From contig JBKPSV010000110.1 of the NCBI GenBank assembly GCA_046735215.1, positions 1 to 24,650 of the forward strand: a DNA stretch of 24,650 nucleotides, given 5' to 3'. Positions 1 to 7,889 of this stretch are shown in pieces. Positions within the stretch are counted from its first letter, which is position 1. The number at the start of each line of letters is the position of its first letter. The translations under genes were made by a program, and so were the position numbers. The notes beneath the pieces are model-generated. The model was not told the origin of the DNA, ran no database searches, and was given only the letters and a program-made list of their open reading frames with translations. The stretch is from JAMXLO01 sp046735215 (GTDB lineage Bacteria > Pseudomonadota > Alphaproteobacteria > Acetobacterales > Acetobacteraceae).

Positions 1-57
1 CCACACGTTGACGTAGATCCAGAGAATACGGACGCCCCATGCATGGCTGGCCTCCAT
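1..57 (-). CDS. Possible 5' end of a gene running off the window edge
   Basis: On the minus strand an ATG at 57-55 opens 19 codons that stay open to the window edge. The translation (MEASHAWGVRILWIYVNVW) is rich in Trp, Val and Ile and resembles the start of a membrane or exported protein, but 19 residues are too few to name a family. The ATG lies in the loop of a perfect 7-bp hairpin at 44-65. No strong Shine-Dalgarno is visible. It would be the next gene downstream of the exported protein at 135-824, 77 bp away on the same strand. It could be chance. Confidence 0.3.
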   Translation of the reverse strand, partial: MEASHAWGVRILWIYVNVW

Positions 58-65
58 TCCAGCCA
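44..65. repeat. Short inverted repeat (7-bp stem, 8-nt loop)
   Basis: TGGCTGG (44-50) pairs with CCAGCCA (59-65) around the loop CCTCCATT. No T-run follows on either strand, so it is not a standard intrinsic terminator. On the minus strand the loop carries a candidate start codon, so it could affect initiation of the edge gene, or it may have no role. Confidence 0.3.
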
Positions 66-134
66 GCAGCTTGAATCAAATTTACATCCGCGCCGGAACC
101 CCCAAATCAGGAGTCAATCTCAGACGATCATGCT

Positions 135-824
135 CTAGCGCGCTACGTCATTGCTGCGGATAATATCAAGCGATGTGATGACCCCGAGATCCAGTGCGGT
201 CTTGGGGATCGCCTCGCAGCTGTACCACGTCAGTCCAGGTGGGACCGGTCCCTGGCACATGAACGTGGACACGCCGTTGTGCCGCACCATGCCGGGGTGA
301 AAGAAATGGATCATCCCGACATTCACCGGAATCTTGATCCAGCGCTCCACCAGAGCGGGGTCGGCCTTGCCGTCCGAATAGCGAATGATCCAGTCGTACA
401 ACCCGTACTTTGATACGAGGTCCGGGAGCAGTTTGCCGTCGTGGTCGTAATGGCCGTGGAAGCCGACATTGGTGCGCTCCATCGGAAAATCGTCGGTGAA
501 CAGGCGCACCTTGCCGCCGAGAAACATGCGGGAACACGATGAGTAGCAGTAGCCCGACACGGCCGTGCGCAGCCCCTTCTCGCGAATCAGCTCACCCGTC
601 CGATAGCCGATCGGCGCGTCGCCACCCGGCGAGTTGCGCAGGATCACCGTGGTGACCTGGGTCGATGCAGCAAGCGCGCCGCGGATCTTGTCGAGATCGC
701 CTTTGACCACAGGACCAGAGAGAATCAGCTGATCGCCTATGACGTTGGCGTCCATCGCTGCGCCGGCAGATGCCAGCGCGACCGACAGCACCGCGGACAG
801 ATATGCCGTCTTCATGTGCCACAT
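135..824 (-). CDS. Exported ClpP/crotonase-fold protein (COG3904-like)
   Basis: The 229-residue protein begins with a signal peptide (short basic start, then AYLSAVLSVALASAGA, cleavage expected near residue 23), so it should act in the periplasm. The rest fits COG3904-type predicted periplasmic proteins with a Clp-protease/crotonase fold: a strand leading into NSPGGDA (residues 64-70), a helix with an Arg/Gly-rich turn, then GYCYSSC (91-97) followed by FLGG (101-104). In ClpP-type folds the SPGG loop and the Ser/Cys segment line the active-site region. Whether this protein is a working protease is unknown. The start is ATG 824; ATG 815 (MKTAYLS) is an equally good alternative and neither has a strong ribosome site. 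It is transcribed divergently from the DUF169 gene, with about 155 bp between them. Confidence 0.7.
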   Translation of the reverse strand: MWHMKTAYLSAVLSVALASAGAAMDANVIGDQLILSGPVVKGDLDKIRGALAASTQVTTVILRNSPGGDAPIGYRTGELIREKGLRTAVSGYCYSSCSRMFLGGKVRLFTDDFPMERTNVGFHGHYDHDGKLLPDLVSKYGLYDWIIRYSDGKADPALVERWIKIPVNVGMIHFFHPGMVRHNGVSTFMCQGPVPPGLTWYSCEAIPKTALDLGVITSLDIIRSNDVAR

Positions 825-979
825 GCTCGATGTGCGACTGACCTGGATCCCGGCGCCACTCTAACGCCTCGCACGGCTGGCGTGAATGAAGCTCCGGCCC
901 GTTGGCTATGCCGACGATGGCCTGGTTCGGCGTGCGCCGCACGTTGAGCTAACATTGCTGGGCCGGCAGGAGGACGTGG

Positions 980-1794
980 ATGAACGACGCACCGCTGACA
1001 GCCGAAGCGCCATCGCTCGACGGCAAGGCGATTGCCGGACTAGCGGAGCAACTCAACCAGTTACTGCGCCTGCGCACTTTCCGATTGGGATGAAGCTGTT
1101 CGAGGACCTGGACGCAATGGCGAACGTGCCTGGGCTGCGGCGGCCGCCGAAGGGGCGCACCTTCTCGACCTGCCAGTTGGTCACCCAATCGCGCATGGCC
1201 GGCTTCACGCTTGGCATCACGACAGAGAACATCCCGTCGTTCTCATCCTGCTCCAGCGTGATCGGTCTTGACGCGCCCGGCGAGATCTACACCTCGGGGC
1301 GCAAGATGGAGGGCGTGTGGTTCGAGAACCGCGAAGCCGCCGCGGCACATCAGGCCGGTATGTCGCGTGTGCCGCCGGGACGATACAACGGACTTGCGGT
1401 GTCGCCGTTGCGCACTGCGCGGCTCGATCCGCCGGACGTGTGCCTGCTCTATGGCAACCCCGCACAGATGATCCTGTTCATCAACGGGCTGCAGTGGCGC
1501 AACTATAAGCGCTACGATTTTTTCCATCACCGGCGAGAGCGCCTGCGCCGATTCATGGGGCCATGCGCTGAAGACGCGCGAAGTGTCGCTGTCGATCCCT
1601 GCTATGCAGAGCGCCGCTATGGCGGTGTGGCAGATGACGAGATGCTGATGGCGTGCCCGCCCGCCGACCTGCAGCGTGCGGTGACCGGTCTGCAGGGCCT
1701 TGCGAAGGCCGGGCTGCGCTATCCGATCATGCCGTTCGGCCCGCAGGCCGAGCGGGGTGAAGGTATGGCGAAGAGCTACGCCGGCAAGACCTGA
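980..1794 (+). pseudogene. DUF169 family gene broken by three single-base indels
   Basis: The translated pieces together read as a complete DUF169 protein of unknown function. The gene starts at ATG 980 behind a good AGGAGG (968-973). Its first 33 codons (MNDAPLT... to LLRLRT) are in one frame. The family continuation FPIGMKLFED is in the next frame from 1078, which implies one lost base near 1077. From 1518-1523 (six T, expected five) to 1597-1599 (CCC, expected CCCC) the reading frame is shifted; the alternative frame gives the expected ITGESACADSWGHALKT, after which CYAERRYGGVADDE resumes in the original frame. The second and third indels compensate and leave about 26 wrong residues. The upstream piece ends at TGA 1091-1093, overlapping ATG 1090 of the downstream piece, so re-initiation is possible. 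The 3' end overlaps the convergent racemase gene by 19 bp. Sequencing error is an alternative, but I saw no comparable break in other genes here. Confidence 0.75.
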
Positions 1795-2486
1795 GACTCT
1801 CCGCAGGCTCGGCGCAGCGCCGCCCGGGCCAGCAGTCGGGTCGAGTCGAGCGTTGGCAGAGGCGAGTTGGCATCGCTGATGATCAGCGGGATCTCGGTAC
1901 AGCCGAGCACCACGGCGTCGCAGCCGGAATCGCGCAGGCGCGTGATGACCCGCTGGTGGTAGGCGACCGCTTCCGGGGTGAACACGCTGCACACCAGTTC
2001 GTCCATGATGATGTGGTTGATCGTCGCGCGCTCATCGTCATTCGGGATCACGTAGTCCAGCCCTGCCGCGTTCAGCCGGTCTGGATAGACGCGGCTCTCC
2101 ACCAGCCAGCGCGTTCCCAGCAGCCCAAGGCGACGGAAGCCGCGCGCCACCGCTTCGGTCACGATCACGTCCGCGATGTGCAGCCAGGGCAGTGGCGAGC
2201 GCGCTTCGATATGGGGCAGGCCCTGGTGGAACGTATTGTCAGGGCAGATCAGGAACGTCGCGCCGACCGCTGCCAGCTTGTTGCTCGACGCGAGCATCAG
2301 CTCGCCCACGCCGCGCCAGTCGCCGCGATGGACGCACGCCATGTAGTCGGAGAGCGAATGCGTGTGCATCGACACTTCGGGATGTGCGTGCGTGCCAAGC
2401 AGCGCTGCACCTTCGGTGCAGATCGTTCGATAGCACAGCGCGGCACCCTCGGCCGAGCTGGCAACAATGCCAATATGCGCTGGCAT
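1776..2486 (-). CDS. Aspartate/glutamate racemase family protein
   Basis: The 236-residue cytoplasmic protein is full length for the Asp/Glu racemase superfamily (RacX/YgeA-like). These enzymes invert the alpha-carbon with two cysteines acting as acid/base. Both are present: C81 in FLICPDNTFH and C196 in VLGCTEIPLI, each in its usual context, and the N-terminal IGIVASSAEG strand-loop is typical. Substrate cannot be read from sequence; broad-specificity amino acid racemases and hydantoin racemases share this fold. Its ATG overlaps the stop of the upstream amidohydrolase gene in an ATGA junction (2484-2488, minus strand), so the two are probably translationally coupled. The 3' end overlaps the DUF169 remnant on the other strand. 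Confidence 0.85.
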   Translation of the reverse strand: MPAHIGIVASSAEGAALCYRTICTEGAALLGTHAHPEVSMHTHSLSDYMACVHRGDWRGVGELMLASSNKLAAVGATFLICPDNTFHQGLPHIEARSPLPWLHIADVIVTEAVARGFRRLGLLGTRWLVESRVYPDRLNAAGLDYVIPNDDERATINHIIMDELVCSVFTPEAVAYHQRVITRLRDSGCDAVVLGCTEIPLIISDANSPLPTLDSTRLLARAALRRACGESQVLPA

Positions 2487-3445
2487 CAGCCGGCCGGAAA
2501 GTCGTAGAGTTTCGCTGGATTTTCCACCAACACCTTGTGGCGTGCTGCCTCATCCGGTACCCACACCGTCAGCAGGTCGAATAATACGGCGTCGTCCGGT
2601 TTCTTGTCGGCAGCCTCGCTCGGATGTGGCCAGTCGCTGCCCCACACCACGCGCTCCGGCGCCGCCTTCGCGTAGCCCTGTGCCACTGCCAGGCGATCGG
2701 CATATTGCGGTGGACCCGACTTGGTATCGGCGTACGCGCCCGATAGCTTGACCCAGGTGTTGCCTTTATCGATCAGTCGCCGGATCAGCTGGTAGGCGGG
2801 ACCATTGACGTCGGGCGCATGCGCCAGGTGGTCGAAGACCAGGCGCCCTGGCACACGCAGGAACACCTCCTGCGCCGCGACGATCTGATCGGCCGGCATG
2901 TTGATCTGGCAGTGCCAGCCCATCGGCTCGATCCGCTTCGCCAGCGGCTCGATCATGTCGATCGTCGTGGCGCCCGGTGGCGACAGATTGAAGCGGATGC
3001 CGCGCACGCCGGCCTCATGCATCTGGCGAAGCTCTTGATCGCTGACCGACGTATTCACCACGCCCACCATGCGCGCGCGCTCCTTGCCACCGAGCTGCGG
3101 CAGCAGGGCCATATAGTGCGAGTTGTCCGTGCCATAGGTGGACGGCAGGATAACCACACAGCGTGTCGTGCCTATCCGACGCTGCAGTGCATGATAATCA
3201 TCGACCGATGCTGGCGGCGGCTTCAACGTCGCATACGGTGCGATCGGGAAACTCGAATCGTAGATGTGGAAGTGGCAGTCGGTGGCGTTGGACGGCGCCT
3301 TGGTCTTTGGCAACTCCGTGCCGCCGGACCAGCGCACCTCGGCCGCCTGCTGCGCCCGGGCTGCCGACAACTGCATGGCGCCCGCTCCGGCCACGGCGAG
3401 TGCGCCGCGCAAAAGGTCGCGGCGATTTGGCAGCAGCGTTTTCAT
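2486..3445 (-). CDS. Tat-exported amidohydrolase (LigI/lactonase-like, COG3618)
   Basis: The protein belongs to the amidohydrolase_2 (COG3618) TIM-barrel family, which includes 2-pyrone-4,6-dicarboxylate lactonase and sugar-lactone hydrolases or isomerases. The start chosen is ATG 3445 (319 residues), preceded by GGGAGGAACG; an upstream in-frame ATG at 3508 lacks such a site. NRRDLLRG (7-14) followed by a short hydrophobic run and SAARAQQ is a typical twin-arginine signal, so export of a folded enzyme to the periplasm is likely. Barrel motifs are DCHFH (56-60), the PSTYGTDN loop (101-108), FDHLAH (204-209) and WGSDWPHP (268-275), with the conserved late Asp at D271. It is the first gene of a two-gene unit with the racemase. 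The substrate is probably a lactone or related ring, by inference only. Confidence 0.8.
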   Translation of the reverse strand: MKTLLPNRRDLLRGALAVAGAGAMQLSAARAQQAAEVRWSGGTELPKTKAPSNATDCHFHIYDSSFPIAPYATLKPPPASVDDYHALQRRIGTTRCVVILPSTYGTDNSHYMALLPQLGGKERARMVGVVNTSVSDQELRQMHEAGVRGIRFNLSPPGATTIDMIEPLAKRIEPMGWHCQINMPADQIVAAQEVFLRVPGRLVFDHLAHAPDVNGPAYQLIRRLIDKGNTWVKLSGAYADTKSGPPQYADRLAVAQGYAKAAPERVVWGSDWPHPSEAADKKPDDAVLFDLLTVWVPDEAARHKVLVENPAKLYDFPAG

Positions 3446-3818
3446 CGTTCCTCCCATTGACGCAATTTTGCGCGAAGACACGCTGTTCCGGCAGCCTGTT
3501 GTCGTCAATATGTTGGGGTGCGGAACACGGAGCTAACGGCTGGAGATTTCACCGCCGCTGTTGAGGCAACGAGCCGCATGCCAGACTTCAACGGTAGGTG
3601 CGGTACTTTGGCATAGCCGCGCTCCTCTCGATGTATTTCCATGCTGCATGCTCGAGCCAGAACCGGGAGACCACGACATCCTCAAACGCGATGCCGACAG
3701 AACAATCCAATACAATGCGCCAGCTTTCACGGCTTACGGTGAAAGCGTGTTCCTAGAGCTGCAAATTTCGAGGCCGATCAACCAGGCAGGGTAGAGCCCT
3801 GGCCACATCGCACCACAT
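3446..3818. other. 373-bp stretch without an intact gene; possible gene remnant on minus strand
   Basis: No complete gene is recognised here. On the minus strand, directly after the peptidase stop (TGA 3819-3821), an ATG opens a 21-codon frame that ends at TAG 3753-3755. The same frame then stays open for 54 codons to TGA 3588-3590. That piece reads protein-like and aromatic-rich (for example SRESWRIVLD and VVVSRFWLEHAAWKYIERS) but has no plausible start near its beginning. It may be the C-terminus of a decayed gene, or chance. The end nearest 3446 should carry the leader of the amidohydrolase gene. I see no tRNA or strong terminator. Confidence 0.35.
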
Positions 3819-4829
3819 TCATAGCAGTTCGGCCAGACCAGTTCGGCAATGCCCGTTCCGTCCGACCATCGTCCCGGCGGCCACCAACGCGTCGAGTACC
3901 GCTTCCTGCGTTGCCTCAGCGGTCGCTTGGAACAGCCGGTCAATGCGAGCTTCCGCAAGCACACGCTGATCGAGCAGATCCCTGTCGGCATCGTGGGGCA
4001 CGCGGTTGGCGGTGCTGAACGCCAGCGCGATATCGCCACTGCCGTTGCCCCAGAACGAGCCGCACCATGCCAGTCCGACGCCGGCGCGGTGCGCCACGCG
4101 GCCCAGCTGGCGATGGTCCAATGGGACATCGGTGCCGACCACAATGATGCACGAGCCTGCCTCGCTGGCAGGACTCGATTTCGGGTCAACCCTTCGCCCG
4201 TTCGGCAATCGCAGATCGCCCGTGCGGCCAAAGTTTGCCAATACCAAGACTCCGACGTGGTAAGGCTGGTCGTCGAAGCGCAGCAATCGCGACGCGCTGC
4301 CGATGCCACCCTTCAGCCCGAAGCAGCTCATCCCGGTACCAGCGCCGACCGAGCCGACAGCGAAATTCTCGCCGGCGGCTTCGATCGCCGTAGCTGCATG
4401 CGCCTCGGTGACCGCCATCGCCTGAATGTCGTTCAGGTAGCCGTCGTTGCACTCCAATACCACGGGATTGATAGTCGAAGTCCTGCGACCGATCTCAGGA
4501 TTGCTGACGATGGCGCGGCGGATCAACGCATTCGCACAGGTGCCGACTGAGAAGGTGTTGGTCAAGATTACCGGTGTCTCCAGCGTGCCGAGTTCATTCA
4601 GCTGCACCAGGCCGATGCTCTTGCCGAAACCGTTCAGCACGTACGCAGCAGCTACCGCCTTGTCACGGAACAGGTCGCCACCATGCGGCAAAATTGCCGT
4701 AACGCCGCTTCGGATATCGCCTTCGATCAGTGTCGCATGACCGACGGTGACACCAGGCACATCAGCGATGTTGTTGCCTTCACCCACTGGGAGTGAACCG
4801 CAGGATAGGCCAGCATCGCGTGCGCGCAT
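3819..4829 (-). CDS. P1 (S58) family aminopeptidase, DmpA/BapA-like
   Basis: The 336-residue protein matches the P1/S58 family of N-terminal-nucleophile aminopeptidases (DmpA, BapA). These enzymes cleave themselves into two chains and then release N-terminal amino acids, including D- or beta-residues, from small peptides and amides. The N-terminal NNIADVPGVTVGHATL is the family opening. The self-cleavage site is visible as GNGSGD, with the expected cut between G263 and the nucleophile S264. Upstream LNELGTLETPVILTNT and NDGYLND also fit the fold. ATG 4829 is preferred because GGGGAG lies five bases upstream; a GTG at 4835 would overlap that site. No clear signal peptide is seen. It is divergent from the mmsA-type gene across about 190 bp, which should contain both promoters. 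Confidence 0.88.
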   Translation of the reverse strand: MRARDAGLSCGSLPVGEGNNIADVPGVTVGHATLIEGDIRSGVTAILPHGGDLFRDKAVAAAYVLNGFGKSIGLVQLNELGTLETPVILTNTFSVGTCANALIRRAIVSNPEIGRRTSTINPVVLECNDGYLNDIQAMAVTEAHAATAIEAAGENFAVGSVGAGTGMSCFGLKGGIGSASRLLRFDDQPYHVGVLVLANFGRTGDLRLPNGRRVDPKSSPASEAGSCIIVVGTDVPLDHRQLGRVAHRAGVGLAWCGSFWGNGSGDIALAFSTANRVPHDADRDLLDQRVLAEARIDRLFQATAEATQEAVLDALVAAGTMVGRNGHCRTGLAELL

Positions 4830-5018
4830 ACTCACTCCCCTGGCAAACGTCGCGCCCTCAGCCTATGACGATTTTCAACGCAGCGGCCAACCGCTGGGAA
4901 GCATATGGGAGAGGAGCAGATGCGCGGGAACATTCTGTCATCGCTACTCATCAGCGAGACTGCATTGCCGCTGACCCCGCTTTGGTCCTAACTCCGCGCA
5001 CCACCAACGGAGGCACAC

Positions 5019-6515
5019 ATGCAGGAGATCGGCCATTTCATCGCGGGCAAGCGGGTCGCCGGCAGCAGCGGCCGGTTCGGCGAGGTGTTCAACCCTGCGT
5101 CCGGGGAGATATCCGGCCGCGTTGCCCTGGCGGACGCGTCCGAGGTGGACAAGGTGGTTGCTGCGGCGACTGCTGCCTGGCCGGCCTGGGCCGCAACCCC
5201 GCCGCTGCGCCGCGCCCGCGTCATGTTCAAGCTGAAGGAACTGCTGGAGCGCGACCGCAAGGAAATCTCCGCTATCATCACGGCCGAGCACGGCAAGGTG
5301 CTGTCGGACGCCGATGGCGAGGTGCAGCGCGGATTGGAGGTGGTCGAGTTCGCCTGCGGCATTCCGCATCTGCTGAAGGGCGAGTTCACCGAGGCGGTCG
5401 GCACCGGTATCGATGCTTGGTCGATCCGCCAGCCGCTCGGTGTCGTGGCCGGTATTACGCCGTTCAACTTTCCCCTGATGGTGCCGCTGTGGATGATCCC
5501 GGTGGCGCTCGCCTGCGGCAACTGCTTCATCCTGAAGCCGTCGGAGAAGGATCCGTCGGCTTCGTTGAAGCTCGCGGCGCTGCTGGCAGAGGCTGGCGTA
5601 CCGGACGGCGTGTTCAACGTCGTGCAGGGTGCCCGTGAGGCCGTGGAAGCGATTCTGGCGCACCCCGACATTGCCGCGATCAGCTTCGTCGGCTCGACTG
5701 CCATTGCCGAGACGATCTATCGGGGCGGCACTTCGCACGGCAAACGCGTACAGGCACTCGGTGGCGCAAAGAACCACCTGGTGGTGATGCCCGATGCCGA
5801 TATCGACGATGCGGTCGATGCGCTGATGGGTTCTGCCTATGGCGCAGCGGGTGAACGCTGCATGGCGGTTTCTGTTGCGGTCGCGGTGGGGTCTGCCGGC
5901 GATCGCCTGGTACAGAAACTCGAGCCACGCGTGCGCGCCTTGAAGATCGGCCCGGGCACCGATGCCGAGGCAGAGATGGGGCCGCTGGTCACCCGCGAAC
6001 ACCGCGAGAAGGTCACGGGCTACATCGACCTGGGCACCAAGGAGGGCGCCAAGCTGGTGGTGGACGGCCGCGGCCTGTCGCTGCAAGGCTACGAGAACGG
6101 CTTCTTCCTCGGCGGTTCGCTGTTCGATCACGTCGGTACAGACATGCGTATTTACAAGGAGGAGATCTTCGGTCCTGTCCTCGGCGTGGTGCGCACACCT
6201 GACATGGCCGGCGCGGTGCGCATGGTGAACGCGCACGAATACGGCAACGGCGTTGCGATCTTCACGTCGGACGGTGGGGCGGCGCGTGACTTCGCTGCGG
6301 GGATCAACATCGGCATGGTGGGCGTGAACGTGCCGATCCCGGTGCCGATGGCATTTCATTCGTTTGGCGGCTGGAAACACTCGTTATTCGGCGACCACCA
6401 CATCTACGGCCCCGAGGGCGTGCGCTTCTACACGCGCTACAAGGCAATTACCCAGCGCTGGCCGACCGGCGCGCGCCGTGGTGCTGAGTACGTGATGCCG
6501 ACCCTGGGCAGATAG
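5019..6515 (+). CDS. mmsA: CoA-acylating methylmalonate-semialdehyde dehydrogenase
   Basis: The 498-residue protein is full length for the aldehyde dehydrogenase subfamily that oxidises methylmalonate or malonate semialdehyde with NAD and CoA to propionyl-CoA or acetyl-CoA. Such enzymes act in valine, beta-alanine and inositol catabolism. Visible motifs are TPFNFP (147-152, with N150), the coenzyme loop ILKPSE (171-176), FVGST (223-227), and the catalytic cysteine C281 in GERCMA, the form typical of MmsA. The C-terminal HSFGGWKHSLFGDHHIYG is also characteristic of the subfamily. GGAGG precedes the ATG at a good distance. No other valine or inositol genes are nearby, so the pathway is uncertain. 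The MFS gene begins 15 bp downstream and is probably co-transcribed. Confidence 0.92.
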   Translation: MQEIGHFIAGKRVAGSSGRFGEVFNPASGEISGRVALADASEVDKVVAAATAAWPAWAATPPLRRARVMFKLKELLERDRKEISAIITAEHGKVLSDADGEVQRGLEVVEFACGIPHLLKGEFTEAVGTGIDAWSIRQPLGVVAGITPFNFPLMVPLWMIPVALACGNCFILKPSEKDPSASLKLAALLAEAGVPDGVFNVVQGAREAVEAILAHPDIAAISFVGSTAIAETIYRGGTSHGKRVQALGGAKNHLVVMPDADIDDAVDALMGSAYGAAGERCMAVSVAVAVGSAGDRLVQKLEPRVRALKIGPGTDAEAEMGPLVTREHREKVTGYIDLGTKEGAKLVVDGRGLSLQGYENGFFLGGSLFDHVGTDMRIYKEEIFGPVLGVVRTPDMAGAVRMVNAHEYGNGVAIFTSDGGAARDFAAGINIGMVGVNVPIPVPMAFHSFGGWKHSLFGDHHIYGPEGVRFYTRYKAITQRWPTGARRGAEYVMPTLGR

Positions 6516-6530
6516 CGAAGGAAACATGTC

Positions 6531-7889
6531 ATGAGCGGCGTGCAGGCTGCGGTCGCTCCGCCACGCGCGCCGCTTACGCTCATTGCGAGCTGCCTGAGCA
6601 TGCTGGCACTCGGCGTGAACGGCACCGCGATCATGGCGGCATTGCCGACCATGCGCCACGATCTCGGGCTGACGCCGGCACAGCTCGAGTGGACAATCAA
6701 CGCCTATCTCGTTGTATCGGCCGCCTGCATCATCCCGGGCGGCAAGGCCTGCGATTGGCTCGGTGCGCGTCGCGTATCGATCGTAGGCCTCGCGCTGTTT
6801 GTGATTGCATCTGTGATCGTCGCGACAGGACAGGGTCCTGCCGCGATACTGGCCGGACGTGCGCTGCAGGGCCTTGCCGCCGCACTGGCAGTGCCGGGCA
6901 CGCTGGCGGCCGTCGCCGAGGCCAGCCAGCCCGAACGCCGTGCCTCGGCAATCAGCGCCTGGGCAGGCTTTGTGATGCTGGGCTTCAGCCTCGGCCCGCT
7001 GATCGGCGGCACGCTGACGCACTACCTGGACTGGCGGGCCATTTTCTGGGCGAGTGGAGGCAGCATGCTGGTTGCCACCGCCGGCCTCGCCGGCAGGGGG
7101 GCGGCCGCGACGCCGGGCATCAGGGGCTGGCACTTCGACGCTGCCGGCTTCGCCCTGCTGGCCATCGGCATGATCGCGCTGGTGTCTACGCTGCACGCGC
7201 TGCCGACCATGGCCCGCGCCCCCGAGCGCTTTCTCGGATTGGCCGGCGTGGCGGTCATTGCCGTCACGATGCTGTTCCGGCACGAGCGCCGCGTGCAGGA
7301 TCCGCTCGTGGCCCTGGACCTGCTCAGGCAGCCAACGTTTGTCCGTGCTGTTGCCCTCGGCTCGATCGCGATGTCCTGCATCCTGTCTCTGCTGCTGTTC
7401 TACAATCTGTACGCGCAGAGCCCGGTGGGACTGAGGCTTACCCCGGTCGCTGCCGGTCTCTCCCTGCTGCCGATGAGCGGCGGGTTGCTGGTGTTCGCGT
7501 TTTCCGCGCCCTGGCTCGTCCGGCGGTTCGGCGTGCGCCGGACGCTTGCCGTCAGCGCACTGCTGATCGCGGTCGCGGGTGCTCTTATCGCGGCTGCCGC
7601 GGTGCTGAAGCTTTGGATCCCCCTGACCATTGGCCTGTTCGCCATTGGCGTCGGGTTGGCCGTGCCTTATGCGACGGCGCCAAAGCTTGCTCTGGCCACC
7701 CTGCCGGGCAGCCAGGCGGGCGCTGGCTCCGGCATAATCAATGCCTGCACCTTTCTCGGCGGCAGCATCGGGGTGGCGGCCGGCGCCGTCGCGTTCGCCT
7801 TCTTCGGTCTGCCGGGGACGATGGCAATGATCGTGCTGTTTGCGCTGGTCGGAGCCGCCCTGTGCCGAGGACTGGCGGCGGAACTATGA
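6531..7889 (+). CDS. MFS transporter, DHA2-like (EmrB/QacA type)
   Basis: The 452-residue protein is a polytopic inner-membrane protein with hydrophobic segments along its length. The N-half has the DHA-type opening LGVNGTAIMAALPTM, LEWTINAYLVVSAA in the second helix region, motif A as GKACDWLGARRV, and the exporter motif C as LGFSLGPLIGG followed by DWRAIFW. Together these point to a proton-driven drug or metabolite exporter of the DHA2 group; the number of helices was not computed. The start follows AAGGAAACATGTC; a nearer ATG at 6525 is closed by a stop two codons later. It lies 15 bp after mmsA, so they probably share a transcript, and its last six bases overlap the convergent methyltransferase gene. 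The substrate is unknown. Confidence 0.85.
   Translation: MSGVQAAVAPPRAPLTLIASCLSMLALGVNGTAIMAALPTMRHDLGLTPAQLEWTINAYLVVSAACIIPGGKACDWLGARRVSIVGLALFVIASVIVATGQGPAAILAGRALQGLAAALAVPGTLAAVAEASQPERRASAISAWAGFVMLGFSLGPLIGGTLTHYLDWRAIFWASGGSMLVATAGLAGRGAAATPGIRGWHFDAAGFALLAIGMIALVSTLHALPTMARAPERFLGLAGVAVIAVTMLFRHERRVQDPLVALDLLRQPTFVRAVALGSIAMSCILSLLLFYNLYAQSPVGLRLTPVAAGLSLLPMSGGLLVFAFSAPWLVRRFGVRRTLAVSALLIAVAGALIAAAAVLKLWIPLTIGLFAIGVGLAVPYATAPKLALATLPGSQAGAGSGIINACTFLGGSIGVAAGAVAFAFFGLPGTMAMIVLFALVGAALCRGLAAEL

Noticed and set aside
886..1077. N-terminal part of the long open frame starting at ATG 886
   Set aside because: It is out of frame with the true DUF169 start at 980, which has AGGAGG and reads into the family motif; the earlier residues are not protein-like.
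4944..6380. Long minus-strand open frame of 478 codons opposite mmsA
   Set aside because: It is His/Arg-rich with no family motif and lies fully antisense to an intact dehydrogenase; this is a usual shadow in GC-rich DNA.
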